In this document: positions 52,524-61,419 of the stretch, in pieces | How positions within the stretch are numbered: position 1 is the stretch's first letter | Layout: each line of letters opens with the position of its first letter | Source of the DNA: Schlegelella_A sp036496385 | Lineage (GTDB): Bacteria; Pseudomonadota; Gammaproteobacteria; Burkholderiales; Burkholderiaceae_C | Length of the DNA stretch: 64,000 bases | Direction: 5' to 3' | Assembly: GCA_036496385.1 (NCBI GenBank) | Contig: DASXLD010000071.1 | Location: 1 to 64,000, forward strand | The notes under the pieces: model-generated | The model's input: only the letters and a program-made list of their open reading frames with translations | Database searches by the model: none | What the model was told of the DNA's origin: nothing | Program-made: the position numbers and the translations under genes

Positions 52524-54190
52524 TGGCGCCGCCGGCGCGTGGCATGCCGATTGCCGCCGCTCAGTCCGGAGTTGCCCGACATCGGCGCAACGCGGACCGA
52601 AGGCCGGCCGTGACAGGCGAATCGCGACCTACTTCCATCGAGGCGGACCCCGAGCTCGATCGCACCGCTGCGCCGACCGCGAGCGACGAATCGGTGCATC
52701 TGCTCGAGGCGGCACCGGTCCTCATCTGGAGCGCCGGGCTCGATCGCTCGAACGACTGGTTCAGCCCCTCCTGGACCGTCTTCACCGGCCGTGGCATGGA
52801 GCAGCTCGTCGGCGAGGGCTGGATGCTCGCCGTCCACCCCGAAGACCTCGACCGCTGCGTCGGCATTCGCGCGACGAGCTTCGACGCGCGCACCCCGTTC
52901 TCGATGGACCTGCGGCTGCGTCGCCACGACGGCCAGTACCGCTGGATGCTGGACAACGGCGTGCCGCGCTTCGGCGCCGACGGCGCGGCGATCGGCTACG
53001 TCGGCAGCTGTGTCGACATCCACGAGAGGAAGGAGCTCGAGGAGTCGCTTGCCGAGCGCACCCAGCAACTGCGCCTTGCCGAGCGTCGCCAGGGCCAGTT
53101 CCTCGCGATGCTGTCGCACGAGCTGCGCGGCCCCCTGGCGCCGATCGCCAACGCCGCGAGCGTGCTGCGCACGCTCGAGCACACCAATCCGATCCTGGTC
53201 CGGCTGCGCGAGATCCTCGAGCGCCAGGTCGCGAGGCTCGGCCACCTGATCGAAGAGCTGATCGACGTCACCCGCGCGGCGCAGGGCCAGATCACGCTCG
53301 TTCGCGAGCGAACCTCGATCGAGAGCGTCGTCCAGGCGGCGGTCGCGAGCAGCCACGACAAGCTGACCTCAGGCGGCCACCAGCTCGACGTCGACGTCCC
53401 CGACGAGCGGCTGTTCGTTCGCGGCGACCGCGGCCGGCTCGCACAGGCGCTGTCGCACCTCATCGTCAACGCGGCCAAGTTCAGCTTCGAGCCGAGCACG
53501 ATCGCGATCAGCGTCCGTCGCGCGGCGCGGACCGTCCACATCTCGGTCAAGGACAAGGGCGCGGGAATCGATGCCGAGTTCCTGCCGCACGCGTTCGAGC
53601 TGTTCGCGCAGCAGGACCAGACGCTCGCCCGCACGCTCGGCGGCCTCGGCGTCGGCCTGACGCTGGCCCGCCGGATCGCGCAGCTGCACGGCGGCGACGT
53701 CGAGGGATTCAGCGAAGGCCCCGGCCACGGCAGCGAGTTCGTCCTCTGGCTGCCGCTGATGGCCGCCGACGCGGCCGCCGATGCCGACGGCCAGAACGAC
53801 GTGCCACGCCTGAGCGAGAGCTACCGCGTCCTCATCGTCGAGGACAACGCCGACGCGCTCGAGAGCCTGCGTTTGCAGATGGAGCTCTGGGGCACCGAGG
53901 TCAGCACCGCGAGAAGCGCGGAGGAAGCGCTCGGCATCGCCGAGACGGTGCGGCCGCAGATCGTGCTCTGCGACATCGGCCTGCCGGGGATGGACGGCTT
54001 TCGCCTCGTCGCACCGATGCGCGAGAAGCTGAAGGGCGCGCCGGTCGTCTTCGCCGCCGTCACCGGCTACGCGAGCGCCGACGATCAACGGCGGGCGCTC
54101 GACGCCGGCTTCGACTCGTTCTTCGTCAAGCCGCTCAACCCGGCGAGCCTCGCCAACCTGCTGCGCTCGTACCCCGGCCGGCCGGGCTGA
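52523..54190 (+). CDS. PAS-domain hybrid histidine kinase
   Basis: A 555-residue cytoplasmic sensor with no membrane helix. Domains: PAS/PAC about 57-180, HisKA with phospho-accepting His199 in LSHELRGPLAP, HATPase with DKGAGID and GLGVGL, and a C-terminal receiver with phospho-acceptor Asp484 (LCDIGLPGMDG). The start chosen overlaps the rpoN stop as TGATG; a GTG 30 codons in (MTGESRP) is an alternative that removes a low-complexity N-terminus. The signal sensed is unknown. The response regulator at 54209 is a likely partner. Confidence 0.9.
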   Translation: MAPPARGMPIAAAQSGVARHRRNADRRPAVTGESRPTSIEADPELDRTAAPTASDESVHLLEAAPVLIWSAGLDRSNDWFSPSWTVFTGRGMEQLVGEGWMLAVHPEDLDRCVGIRATSFDARTPFSMDLRLRRHDGQYRWMLDNGVPRFGADGAAIGYVGSCVDIHERKELEESLAERTQQLRLAERRQGQFLAMLSHELRGPLAPIANAASVLRTLEHTNPILVRLREILERQVARLGHLIEELIDVTRAAQGQITLVRERTSIESVVQAAVASSHDKLTSGGHQLDVDVPDERLFVRGDRGRLAQALSHLIVNAAKFSFEPSTIAISVRRAARTVHISVKDKGAGIDAEFLPHAFELFAQQDQTLARTLGGLGVGLTLARRIAQLHGGDVEGFSEGPGHGSEFVLWLPLMAADAAADADGQNDVPRLSESYRVLIVEDNADALESLRLQMELWGTEVSTARSAEEALGIAETVRPQIVLCDIGLPGMDGFRLVAPMREKLKGAPVVFAAVTGYASADDQRRALDAGFDSFFVKPLNPASLANLLRSYPGRPG

Positions 54191-54208
54191 GCCGCCGGCG
54201 CGGCGGCG

Positions 54209-55600
54209 TCAGCGAATTTCGTCGAGAGTGCCGGGCTCGCTCACCGGCTCGCCGTCATCGGCGGCGTATTCCTTGAGACGGTTGTAGAGCGTCTTCAGGC
54301 TGATGCCGAGCGCCGCCGCCGTCTTCTCCTTGTGGCGGCCGAGATGCTCGAGCGTCGCCAGCGTCAGCATCCGGTCGGCCTCGGCGAGCGTGGTGCCGAT
54401 GCGCACGGTGATGCTCGCCGCCGGACCTCCGGCGACAGCGCTCCCCGGTGCGACCGGCAGGCCGTCGTCGTGGATCGTCGCGCCCGTCGTCATCACGTAG
54501 GCGCGATAGACGACGTTGCGCAGCTCGCGGACATTGCCGGGCCAGCGGTAGGCGGCGAACCGCTCGAGGACGTCGTCGCCGAGCCGTTTGGCCGCGCCTT
54601 CGCGCTCGCCGATCTGGGCCAGGAAATGGCGGGCGATGAGCGGGATGTCCTCGGTCCGCTCGCGCAGCGGCGGCAGGTGAATCGGAAAGACGTTGAGCCG
54701 ATAGAGCAGGTCCTCGCGAAGCTTTCCCTTGGCGACCGCATCGGCGGGACTGCGGTTGGTTGCCGCGATGATGCGAACGTCGGTCTCCTGCATCTGGGTC
54801 GAGCCGACCCGCATGAAAGTGCCGGTCTCGAGAACGCGCAGCAGCTTGACCTGGAGATCGAGCGGCATCTCGGTGATCTCGTCGAGCAGCAGCGTGCCGC
54901 CGTTGGTGCGCTCGAAGAAGCCCAGATGCTGGCGGTCGGCGCCGGTAAAGCTCCCCTTCTCGTGGCCGAAGATCTCGCTTTCCATCAGGTGCGGCGAGAT
55001 CGCACCGCAGTTGAGACCGAGGAAGGGGTGGCTGCGCCGTCGGCTGAGATCGTGCACGGTGCGCGCGACGACTTCCTTGCCGGTGCCGCTCTCACCGGTG
55101 ATGAAGACCGAGACGTTGGTCGCGGCGACGCGGACGATCTGCTGGTAGATCTTCTGCATCGGCGCGGCGCGGCCCCAGAGCGCACCGAAGTGGCCCTCGG
55201 CTTCGAGCACCGACTGCAGATCGCCTGCGGCCGCCTTCAGCGCCGACGGCTTGGTGACCCGTGACAGCACGCCCTGGAGCTGCTTCAGGCTCATCGGCTT
55301 GACGAGGTAGTCGGCGGCGCCGAGCCTGAGCGCCTGGATCGAAGTCTCGAGGCTGGCGTGGCCGGTGATCAGGACCAGCTCGGTGTTGGTCAGCTGCTTG
55401 GCGTCGTTGAACAGCTCCATTCCGCTGCCGTCCGGCAGCATCAGGTCGAGCAGGACGATGTCGGGCTCCTGCAGCGCGATCTGGCGCCGCGCGTCGCGCA
55501 GCGACCCGGCAGTGGCGACGCTGAAGCCTTCGTTGGCGATCAGCATCGCCATCGTTTCCGCAGCGTCGGAATCGTCGTCGACGAGCAAGGCGTGAGGCAC
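54209..55600 (-). CDS. Sigma-54-dependent response regulator (NtrC family)
   Basis: A 463-residue activator with receiver (Asp52 in VLLDLMLPDG), AAA+ domain (Walker A TGESGTGKE, sigma-54-contacting loop EKGSFTGAD in place of GAFTGA) and a Fis-type helix-turn-helix at the C-terminus (ALGISLKTLYNRLKEY). It should activate sigma-54 promoters after phosphorylation. It is convergent with the hybrid kinase and within 4 kb of rpoN. The targets are not identifiable. Confidence 0.94.
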   Translation of the reverse strand: MPHALLVDDDSDAAETMAMLIANEGFSVATAGSLRDARRQIALQEPDIVLLDLMLPDGSGMELFNDAKQLTNTELVLITGHASLETSIQALRLGAADYLVKPMSLKQLQGVLSRVTKPSALKAAAGDLQSVLEAEGHFGALWGRAAPMQKIYQQIVRVAATNVSVFITGESGTGKEVVARTVHDLSRRRSHPFLGLNCGAISPHLMESEIFGHEKGSFTGADRQHLGFFERTNGGTLLLDEITEMPLDLQVKLLRVLETGTFMRVGSTQMQETDVRIIAATNRSPADAVAKGKLREDLLYRLNVFPIHLPPLRERTEDIPLIARHFLAQIGEREGAAKRLGDDVLERFAAYRWPGNVRELRNVVYRAYVMTTGATIHDDGLPVAPGSAVAGGPAASITVRIGTTLAEADRMLTLATLEHLGRHKEKTAAALGISLKTLYNRLKEYAADDGEPVSEPGTLDEIR

Positions 55601-55760
55601 TCGGACCTTCTCCCAGACAGATCGGCGTATGGTAGCCAGCTGCAGCGCGACCGATCTTGTCGGACGCTACTCCCAAATCGCGCGCCCGTTCGCTTTCCAT
55701 CGTAGGCAGCGCCGGGGCGACTCTCCAGTCGGCTCCGCCGATTCACTCGTCGGACGTTGC

Positions 55761-57035
55761 CTACGCGGCGCGAGGCAACGAGGTCGTCGCCCTGGGAACG
55801 AGCACCTTCGCCTTGTGGTCCCGATCCGGGGTCCAGCCGACGACGGAGAGGAGAACGAAGAAGCCGAGCACGTAGCCGACCGCGACGTGCCATCCGCCCG
55901 TGATCCATGCCTGGGTCGACCGTGCTTCGGGGAACTGGCTCGCGAGGGCAACGCCGGCCGACGACCCGAACCAGATCATCGAGCCGCCGAAGCCCACTGC
56001 GTAGGCGACGAAGCCCCAGTCGTAGCCGCCCTGACGCAGCGCGAGCGCGGTCAACGGGATGTTGTCGAACACGGCGGAGACGAAGCCGAGGCCGAGCGTG
56101 ACCGGCCACGACGCCGCGGGAAGCGCTTCGACCGGCATCATCGACGCGCACAACACGAGGCCGACCAGGAAGATGCCGCCGCGCGTCGCCGACGGCAGGA
56201 CGCTCCAGTCGGGCGGCACGCTCGGCGCTGCCAGCAGCAACGCAAGCCAGACCGCGATCCCGATCGCCGGGATGCGATCGAGGACGCTGCCGTGATGCAA
56301 CTGGCCGACGACGTTGGCGACGATCGCCGCCGCGAGCATCGCAGCGACGACGAAGAGGTGGCGCCAGACTGCCGTCACTCCCAGTGGCGCTTCCTTGGTG
56401 ATCGGCTGGTAGGCGTGCTGCTGGCGTGAGGCGATGATGCCGAAGAAGAGCAGCGCCGGCACGGCCGCGGCGTAGGCGTCGATCACTTGCTGCGGAGACA
56501 CACCGTCGATCCACATCATCGTCGTCGTCGTGTCGCCGACGACGCTGCCCGAGCCGCCGGCGTTGGACGCGGCGACGATCGCGGCCAGGAAGCCGACGTG
56601 GACGCGGCCGCGGTAGATCGCCGTCGCCATCGTGCCGCCGATCAGCGCGGCGGCGATGTTGTCGAGAAAGCTCGACAGGACGAACACGATCACGAGCATC
56701 GCGAAGCCGCCCTTCCAGTCGTCGGGGAGCAGGCGCGGCAGCAGGATCGGCACCCGGCTCTCCTCGAAGTGGCGGGCGAGGAGGGCGAAGCCGACGATCA
56801 GCAGCAGCAGGTTGACGACGAGCACCCATTCGCTCGCCAGGTGCTGGCCCAGCCCGTCGACGCCGGCGTGGCCGCGGAACGACGAGAAGACGAGCTTGTA
56901 GAGCGTGATCGTCGCCACGCCGATCAGGCTGACGCGCAGCGAGTGATGGTGCAGCAGCGCGACGCCGGCCAGGACGGCCGCGAAGAGAAAGAACTCGATC
57001 GGGATGCCGGCGACGGCGGGGATCTCGGTGTGCAT
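55761..57035 (-). CDS. Ion/citrate transporter-superfamily membrane protein (NhaD/ArsB-like)
   Basis: A 424-residue polytopic protein with about ten hydrophobic segments. The two inverted halves each have a DN-containing hairpin: SSFLDNIAAALIGG and SAVFDNIPLTAL, hallmarks of the ion-transporter superfamily that includes Na+/H+ antiporter NhaD and arsenite pump ArsB. GGSGSVVGDTTTTMMW matches the conserved glycine-rich segment. The transported ion is unknown. Isolated gene, 160 bases from both neighbours. Confidence 0.85.
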   Translation of the reverse strand: MHTEIPAVAGIPIEFFLFAAVLAGVALLHHHSLRVSLIGVATITLYKLVFSSFRGHAGVDGLGQHLASEWVLVVNLLLLIVGFALLARHFEESRVPILLPRLLPDDWKGGFAMLVIVFVLSSFLDNIAAALIGGTMATAIYRGRVHVGFLAAIVAASNAGGSGSVVGDTTTTMMWIDGVSPQQVIDAYAAAVPALLFFGIIASRQQHAYQPITKEAPLGVTAVWRHLFVVAAMLAAAIVANVVGQLHHGSVLDRIPAIGIAVWLALLLAAPSVPPDWSVLPSATRGGIFLVGLVLCASMMPVEALPAASWPVTLGLGFVSAVFDNIPLTALALRQGGYDWGFVAYAVGFGGSMIWFGSSAGVALASQFPEARSTQAWITGGWHVAVGYVLGFFVLLSVVGWTPDRDHKAKVLVPRATTSLPRAA

Positions 57036-57146
57036 CGGCGTTGCTCGCGAGGCGCCGACGCCCGCGTCCTTTCAAGGAGTGCGGCGATTGGAAGCGAAAT
57101 CCGGTGCGGCGCGAATCAGGGAAGCCGCGGGTGGCGCCGGATTCGT

Positions 57147-57170
57147 CCGGGCGGCTTGATCGTCGCCCGG
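57147..57170. terminator. Hairpin after the CoA-transferase gene
   Basis: CCGGGCG and CGCCCGG form a 7-bp stem with a 10-base loop, about 25 bases past the CoA-transferase stop on the minus strand. There is no T-tract, so termination is only possible. Confidence 0.3.
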
Positions 57171-57194
57171 GCGGTTGCGGCCCCGGAACGAGGC

Positions 57195-59123
57195 TCAGCG
57201 ATGATGCTCGAGCCTGGCCTTGAGGAATCCGCTCGCCGCGTAGCGGGTGACGCGGTCGTAGTAGCGCCGGGTCAGGCGATCCACCATCGCGCTGTAGGCG
57301 TCGACCAGCTCCGGGCGGATCGTGAAGAGGTCGTAGTTGACGACGACGTCGACCCGCCTGCCGGCGGCGCCGACTGCGCGTGCGACTTCGACCTCGATGG
57401 CCTCGATGTCGAGTGCGTCATCGATCGCATGCCCCTCGAAATTGACGAACAGGATGTTGCCGCTCTCGTCGTAGGTGATGCGCTCGGCGAGCGGCAGCGC
57501 CAGCATCCGCTCGCGCAAGTTCATCGGCGCGGCGTCGAACAGCGCCGCGTCCATCAAGCGCAGGCCGGGGCTGATGGCCGGCGCGAAGTCCATCAGGTCG
57601 AGGATCTGGCGCTGGAGATCGATCCCCGGTGCGATCTCGATCAGCTCGAGGCCGCCGCCTTCGGCGAGCCGGAACACGCAGCGTTCGGTGACGTAGAGGA
57701 CGCGTTGCCGGCGCGCGAGCGCACGCGTGCCGCTGAAGGTGCGGTGCTCGACCTCGCGCATGAATTTCATGCACTTGCCCTCGCTGTCGATCCGGACCTT
57801 GCCGTCGCTGACGTGGACTTGCAGCTCGCCGGTCGTGAAGGTACCGACGAACACCACCTCGCGCGCCGCCTGGCTGATGTTGATGAAGCCGCCGGCGCCG
57901 GCGAGGCGGGGGCCGAACTTGCTGACGTTGAGGTTGCCCTCGGCGTCGGCCTGGGCGAGGCCGAGGATCGCGATGTCGAGGCCGCCGCCGTCGTAGAAAT
58001 CGAACTGGCTCGGCTGGTCGATCACCGCCTGCGTGTTTACGGCGGCGCCGAAGTTGAGGCCGCTCGCCGGAATGCCGCCGATCACGCCGGGCTCGGCTGT
58101 CAGCGTCAGAAGGTCGAAGACGTGCTCCTCGGCGACCACGTCGGCGACGCCCTCGGGCATGCCGATGCCGAGGTTGACGACGGCGTTGCGTTTCAGCTCG
58201 AGCGCGGCGCGACGCGCGATCACCTTGCGCGCGCCCAGCGCCAATGGCGCGAAGCTGCTCATCGGCACTCGCATCTCGCCCGCGAACGCAGCGCTGTACT
58301 GGGTCGCGAAGGTCTGCATGTGGTGCTCGGGCCGCTCGGCGACGACGACGCAGTCGACCAGGACTCCGGGCACCTTGACCTGGCGCGGATTGAGCGAGCC
58401 GCGCTCGGCGAGCCGCTCGACCTGGGCGATGACGATGCCGCCGCTGTTGTGCGCCGCCATTGCGATTGCCAGCGACTCGAGCGTCAGCGCCTCGTGCTCC
58501 ATGGTCAGGTTGCCGTCGCCGTCGGCGGTGGTCGCACGGATGATCCCGACCTGGATCGGGAACGCCTTGTAGAAGAGCACCTCCTCGCCGTCGATCTCGA
58601 GCAGGCGCACGAGGTCGTCGCGGGTCGCGGCGTTGACCTTGCCGCCACCGTGGCGCGGATCGACGAAGGTGCCGAGGCCGACCCGGCTGAGCGTCCCGGG
58701 TTTGCCTGCGGCGATGTCGCGAAACAGGTGCGAGATCACGCCTTGCGGCAGGTTGTAGGCCTCGATCTCGCCGCCGACCGCGAGCTCCTGCAGCTTGGGC
58801 ACCAGCCCCCAGTGGCCGCCGACGACGCGCTTGACGAGCCCGCGATGGCCGAGATGGTTGAGGCCGCGCGCCTTGCCGTCGCCCTGCCCCGCGGCGTAGA
58901 CGAGCGTCAGCGCCCGCGGCGAGCCGACGCCGGTTGCCGCCTCGGCGGCGAGGAACCTCTGCTCGAGCGCCAGCGCAACGCCCTCGGCGAAGCCGATGCC
59001 GACGAAGCCGCTGGTCGCGACGGTGTCGCCGTCATGGATCAGGCGCACCGCCTCGGCGGCGCTGACGACTTTGTTGCGCGGCGCCGAGTGCGACCCGGCC
59101 GGAAAGGGCGCATGAAGCTGCAT
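57195..59123 (-). CDS. Fused acyl-CoA:acetate/3-ketoacid CoA-transferase
   Basis: A 642-residue single-chain CoA-transferase with both the alpha-type half (GDTVATSGFVGIGFAEG near residue 30, glycine-rich CoA-binding loop) and the beta-type half (LGIGMPEGVADVV and the catalytic glutamate in TAEPGVIGG). It exchanges CoA between short acyl groups and carboxylates; the exact acids are unknown. I chose ATG 59123 (MQLHAPF) because upstream codons are low-complexity and lack a ribosome site. It is divergent from the peptide-modification cluster. Confidence 0.88.
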   Translation of the reverse strand: MQLHAPFPAGSHSAPRNKVVSAAEAVRLIHDGDTVATSGFVGIGFAEGVALALEQRFLAAEAATGVGSPRALTLVYAAGQGDGKARGLNHLGHRGLVKRVVGGHWGLVPKLQELAVGGEIEAYNLPQGVISHLFRDIAAGKPGTLSRVGLGTFVDPRHGGGKVNAATRDDLVRLLEIDGEEVLFYKAFPIQVGIIRATTADGDGNLTMEHEALTLESLAIAMAAHNSGGIVIAQVERLAERGSLNPRQVKVPGVLVDCVVVAERPEHHMQTFATQYSAAFAGEMRVPMSSFAPLALGARKVIARRAALELKRNAVVNLGIGMPEGVADVVAEEHVFDLLTLTAEPGVIGGIPASGLNFGAAVNTQAVIDQPSQFDFYDGGGLDIAILGLAQADAEGNLNVSKFGPRLAGAGGFINISQAAREVVFVGTFTTGELQVHVSDGKVRIDSEGKCMKFMREVEHRTFSGTRALARRQRVLYVTERCVFRLAEGGGLELIEIAPGIDLQRQILDLMDFAPAISPGLRLMDAALFDAAPMNLRERMLALPLAERITYDESGNILFVNFEGHAIDDALDIEAIEVEVARAVGAAGRRVDVVVNYDLFTIRPELVDAYSAMVDRLTRRYYDRVTRYAASGFLKARLEHHR

Positions 59124-59138
59124 GGCATCGGAAAGTGG

Positions 59139-59170
59139 GGCACAGCGTCGCTGCGACGCCCGACTGTGCC
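59139..59170. promoter_or_regulatory. Extended inverted repeat between the CoA-transferase and the PqqD-like gene
   Basis: GGCACAG (59139-59145) and CTGTGCC (59164-59170) pair perfectly, and CGTCG (59146-59150) pairs with CGACG (59154-59158) around a CTG loop, leaving one bulge of five bases. This could be an operator for divergent control or a leader hairpin of the CoA-transferase mRNA. Confidence 0.4.
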
Positions 59171-59226
59171 GCTCCGAAGGCCGGATGGCTACCGGGCGCA
59201 CCCGCACTGACCGAGCGGCGAGGACC

Positions 59227-59256
59227 TCGACCGGTGCGGCGCCCGGCGGGCACAAT
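59227..59256 (+). promoter_or_regulatory. Candidate promoter of the peptide-modification cluster
   Basis: TCGACC (59227-59232) and CACAAT (59251-59256) are separated by 18 bases, each matching 4 of 6 consensus positions. They lie 34 bases before the GTG of the PqqD-like gene. Weak, but the only candidate in the 166-base gap. Confidence 0.3.
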
Positions 59257-59289
59257 GAGGGCGTCCTGACATCGCGAGGAGCGCGACCC

Positions 59290-59538
59290 GTGCGATTGGC
59301 CCCCTACGTCAAGTTCCGTGAGGAGAATTTCGGCGGCGTCCTGTTCGAGACGCGCTCCGAGAAGGTCTACACGCTCAACCCGACCGCGACCGCCGTGATC
59401 CGGGAGATCGCGTGCGGCGACGCCGCCGGGATCGCGGCCCGCCTCAAGGACCGCTTCGCCGACCACGACGGCGCCATCGACCGCGAGACCGCCGCGTTCA
59501 TCGCCGATCTCGTGGCGCGCGGCCTGCTCGCGGAGTGA
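59290..59538 (+). CDS. PqqD-family peptide-binding protein (RiPP recognition element)
   Basis: An 82-residue PqqD-like protein. PqqD and MftB bind the leader of a precursor peptide and present it to a radical SAM enzyme. Visible family pattern: RLAPYVKFREENFGGVLFE, then KVYTLNPTATAVIREIA and the C-terminal FIADLVARGLL. I chose GTG 59290 because AGGAG lies 8 bases upstream; the longer open frame has no ribosome site. Radical SAM gene 1 starts 4 bases after its stop. The resemblance to MftB-type proteins is by eye. Confidence 0.85.
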   Translation: MRLAPYVKFREENFGGVLFETRSEKVYTLNPTATAVIREIACGDAAGIAARLKDRFADHDGAIDRETAAFIADLVARGLLAE

Positions 59539-59542
59539 GAGC

Positions 59543-60499
59543 ATGACCGGCCCGGCCGCCGCCGAGGCGGAGGATCTGGCGGCGCCGCTCTACGTCGCCT
59601 GGCAGATCACCAACGAGTGCAACCTCGCCTGCCTGCACTGCATCGAAGAGAGCGGGCCGGGCAAGGCGTTCGCCGACGAGCTCGACCGCGAGCAGGTGTT
59701 CGCGGTCCTCGACCAGCTGCTCGAGCGCGAGGTGCCATACCTGTCGTTCTCCGGCGGCGAGCCGATGCTGCACCCGCACTTCTTCGACATGGTCGAGCAC
59801 GTGTGCGCCGGCGGCGCGCAGCTCAAGATCGAGACCAACGCGCACTACCTCGACCCGGCCAACGCGGCGCGCCTGAAGGCGCTCGGCGTCAAGGCCGTCC
59901 AGGTGAGCCTCGACGGCGCCTCGAGCGCGACCTTCGGGCGCATGCGCGTGCGCGGTGAGTTCGACCGCGTGCTCGATGGCGTGCGCAACCTCCGCGACGC
60001 CGGCGTGCCAATCGAGATCAACTTCTCGCCCGCGCGCTTCAACATGCACGAGATCGCCGCGGTGGTCGACCTCGCCTTCGAGCTCGGCGCCTACAGCTTC
60101 TACACCGGCCGCACGATGTACACCGGCAACGCCGTCAAGGCGTGGCGCCACCTCGAGCCGTCCGAGGAGCAGTACACGGCGTTCTTCGACACGCTGCGCG
60201 CCAAGGCCGAGGAGTACCGCGGCCGCATGCGCGTGTACTACCACGAGGCCGGGCTGCTGGAGGAGCTGCGCTACCGCGTCCGCCATCCGGCCGCGCTCTT
60301 GATCGTGCTGCCGAACGGCCTCGTCAAGCTCATCAACGCGCTGCCGTTCGTGTGCGGCGATTTCCGGCGCGACTCGCTCGACGGCATCTGGGCGAACTTC
60401 CGCCGCGCCTGGCGCGACCCCCGCGTCGCCGGCTTCGTCGAGGAGCTCGCCGAGGATCCGGGCAAGACCCGCACGCTGCACCAATGGGTCCATCTCTGA
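59543..60499 (+). CDS. Radical SAM peptide-modifying enzyme 1
   Basis: A 318-residue radical SAM protein. The [4Fe-4S]/SAM motif is at Cys26, Cys30 and Cys33 (ITNECNLACLHC), with SFSGGEPML as the SAM-binding glycine motif. The C-terminal half has LPNGLVKLINALPFVCGDFR, which aligns with SPASM-domain sequence, but the PC and CxxC cysteines that hold auxiliary clusters are missing. Only one cysteine remains. It is a paralogue of the enzymes at 61416 and 62557. Its stop overlaps the next gene by 16 bases. Substrate is inferred to be the peptide at 62405. Confidence 0.88.
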   Translation: MTGPAAAEAEDLAAPLYVAWQITNECNLACLHCIEESGPGKAFADELDREQVFAVLDQLLEREVPYLSFSGGEPMLHPHFFDMVEHVCAGGAQLKIETNAHYLDPANAARLKALGVKAVQVSLDGASSATFGRMRVRGEFDRVLDGVRNLRDAGVPIEINFSPARFNMHEIAAVVDLAFELGAYSFYTGRTMYTGNAVKAWRHLEPSEEQYTAFFDTLRAKAEEYRGRMRVYYHEAGLLEELRYRVRHPAALLIVLPNGLVKLINALPFVCGDFRRDSLDGIWANFRRAWRDPRVAGFVEELAEDPGKTRTLHQWVHL

Positions 60500-61419
60500 A
60501 CGGCGCGGCGCTTGCCGCGCCGGCGGGATCGCGGTCGCTCTGGCAGCGCGTGCTCGCGGTGTGCAGTCTCGTGCGCTACCGCTTCTTCCTCTACGCGGGG
60601 CTGCTGCCGTATCTGCTCGGTGCCGCGTGGGCCTACGCCCAGGTCGGCGTGTTCGACACCGCGCTGTTCCTCAGCGGGCTCGCCGGTGTCGTGCTCGCGG
60701 TCGTCGGCGTCGAGGCGTTCAACGAGTACTTCGATTCGCGCATGGGCACCGACCGGGTCTTCAACCCGGCCGACCTGCCACCGATGTCGGACGCCGTGCT
60801 CTGGCTCGGCATCGCCGCGTTCGCGGGTGCGCTCGCGGTCGGCATCCACCTCACGTTGCGCGGCGGCTGGCCGATCCTCGCTTTCGCGCTGCTCGGCGGC
60901 ATGGCCGCGATCTTCTACGTCGCGCCGCCGATCCGCTGGGCCTATCGCGGCCTCGGCGAGCTCGTCATCGCGCTCTCGTACGGGCCCTGGATGGTGCTCG
61001 GCAGCCTCTACCTGCACGCACGCGCGGTGTCGTGGCCGGCGCTGGTCGTGTCGCTCGTGCCGGGCTGCCTGATCATGGGCCTCGCGGTGGTCAACGCGAT
61101 CCCCGATTTCCACCAGGACCGTCTGGTCGGCAAGCGCAACCTCGTCGTGCGGCTCGGGCGTCGTCGGGCGGTGACGCTCTACGTCGCTCTCGCGGCGGCC
61201 GGACTCGCGGTGGTGCCGATCGGCGTTGCCGCGGGTGTGCTGCCGTGGCCGTGCCTCGCCGCGCTGCTCGCGCTGCCGCTGCTGGTGCAGAGCGCCCGGG
61301 TCGCGCGCGCCACGTACGAGACGCCGCGCGCCTTCGTCCCCGCAGTGCGCCAGATCGTCGCGTGCTATCTCGTCGCCGTGCTGCTGCTGACCGCCGGCCT
61401 GCTGGTGTCGGCCGCATGA
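60484..61419 (+). CDS. UbiA/MenA-type membrane prenyltransferase
   Basis: A 311-residue integral membrane protein of about nine helices. Two aspartate motifs that bind the prenyl diphosphate and Mg are intact: N80-E-Y-F-D84 with D90, and D208 with D212 followed by VGKRNLVVRLG. The second (DxxxDxxxGK) is closest to MenA-type enzymes. UbiA enzymes attach isoprenoid chains to aromatic acceptors. The ATG at 60484 overlaps radical SAM gene 1, and the stop overlaps radical SAM gene 2 (ATGA). The acceptor here is unknown. Confidence 0.9.
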   Translation: MGPSLNGAALAAPAGSRSLWQRVLAVCSLVRYRFFLYAGLLPYLLGAAWAYAQVGVFDTALFLSGLAGVVLAVVGVEAFNEYFDSRMGTDRVFNPADLPPMSDAVLWLGIAAFAGALAVGIHLTLRGGWPILAFALLGGMAAIFYVAPPIRWAYRGLGELVIALSYGPWMVLGSLYLHARAVSWPALVVSLVPGCLIMGLAVVNAIPDFHQDRLVGKRNLVVRLGRRRAVTLYVALAAAGLAVVPIGVAAGVLPWPCLAALLALPLLVQSARVARATYETPRAFVPAVRQIVACYLVAVLLLTAGLLVSAA

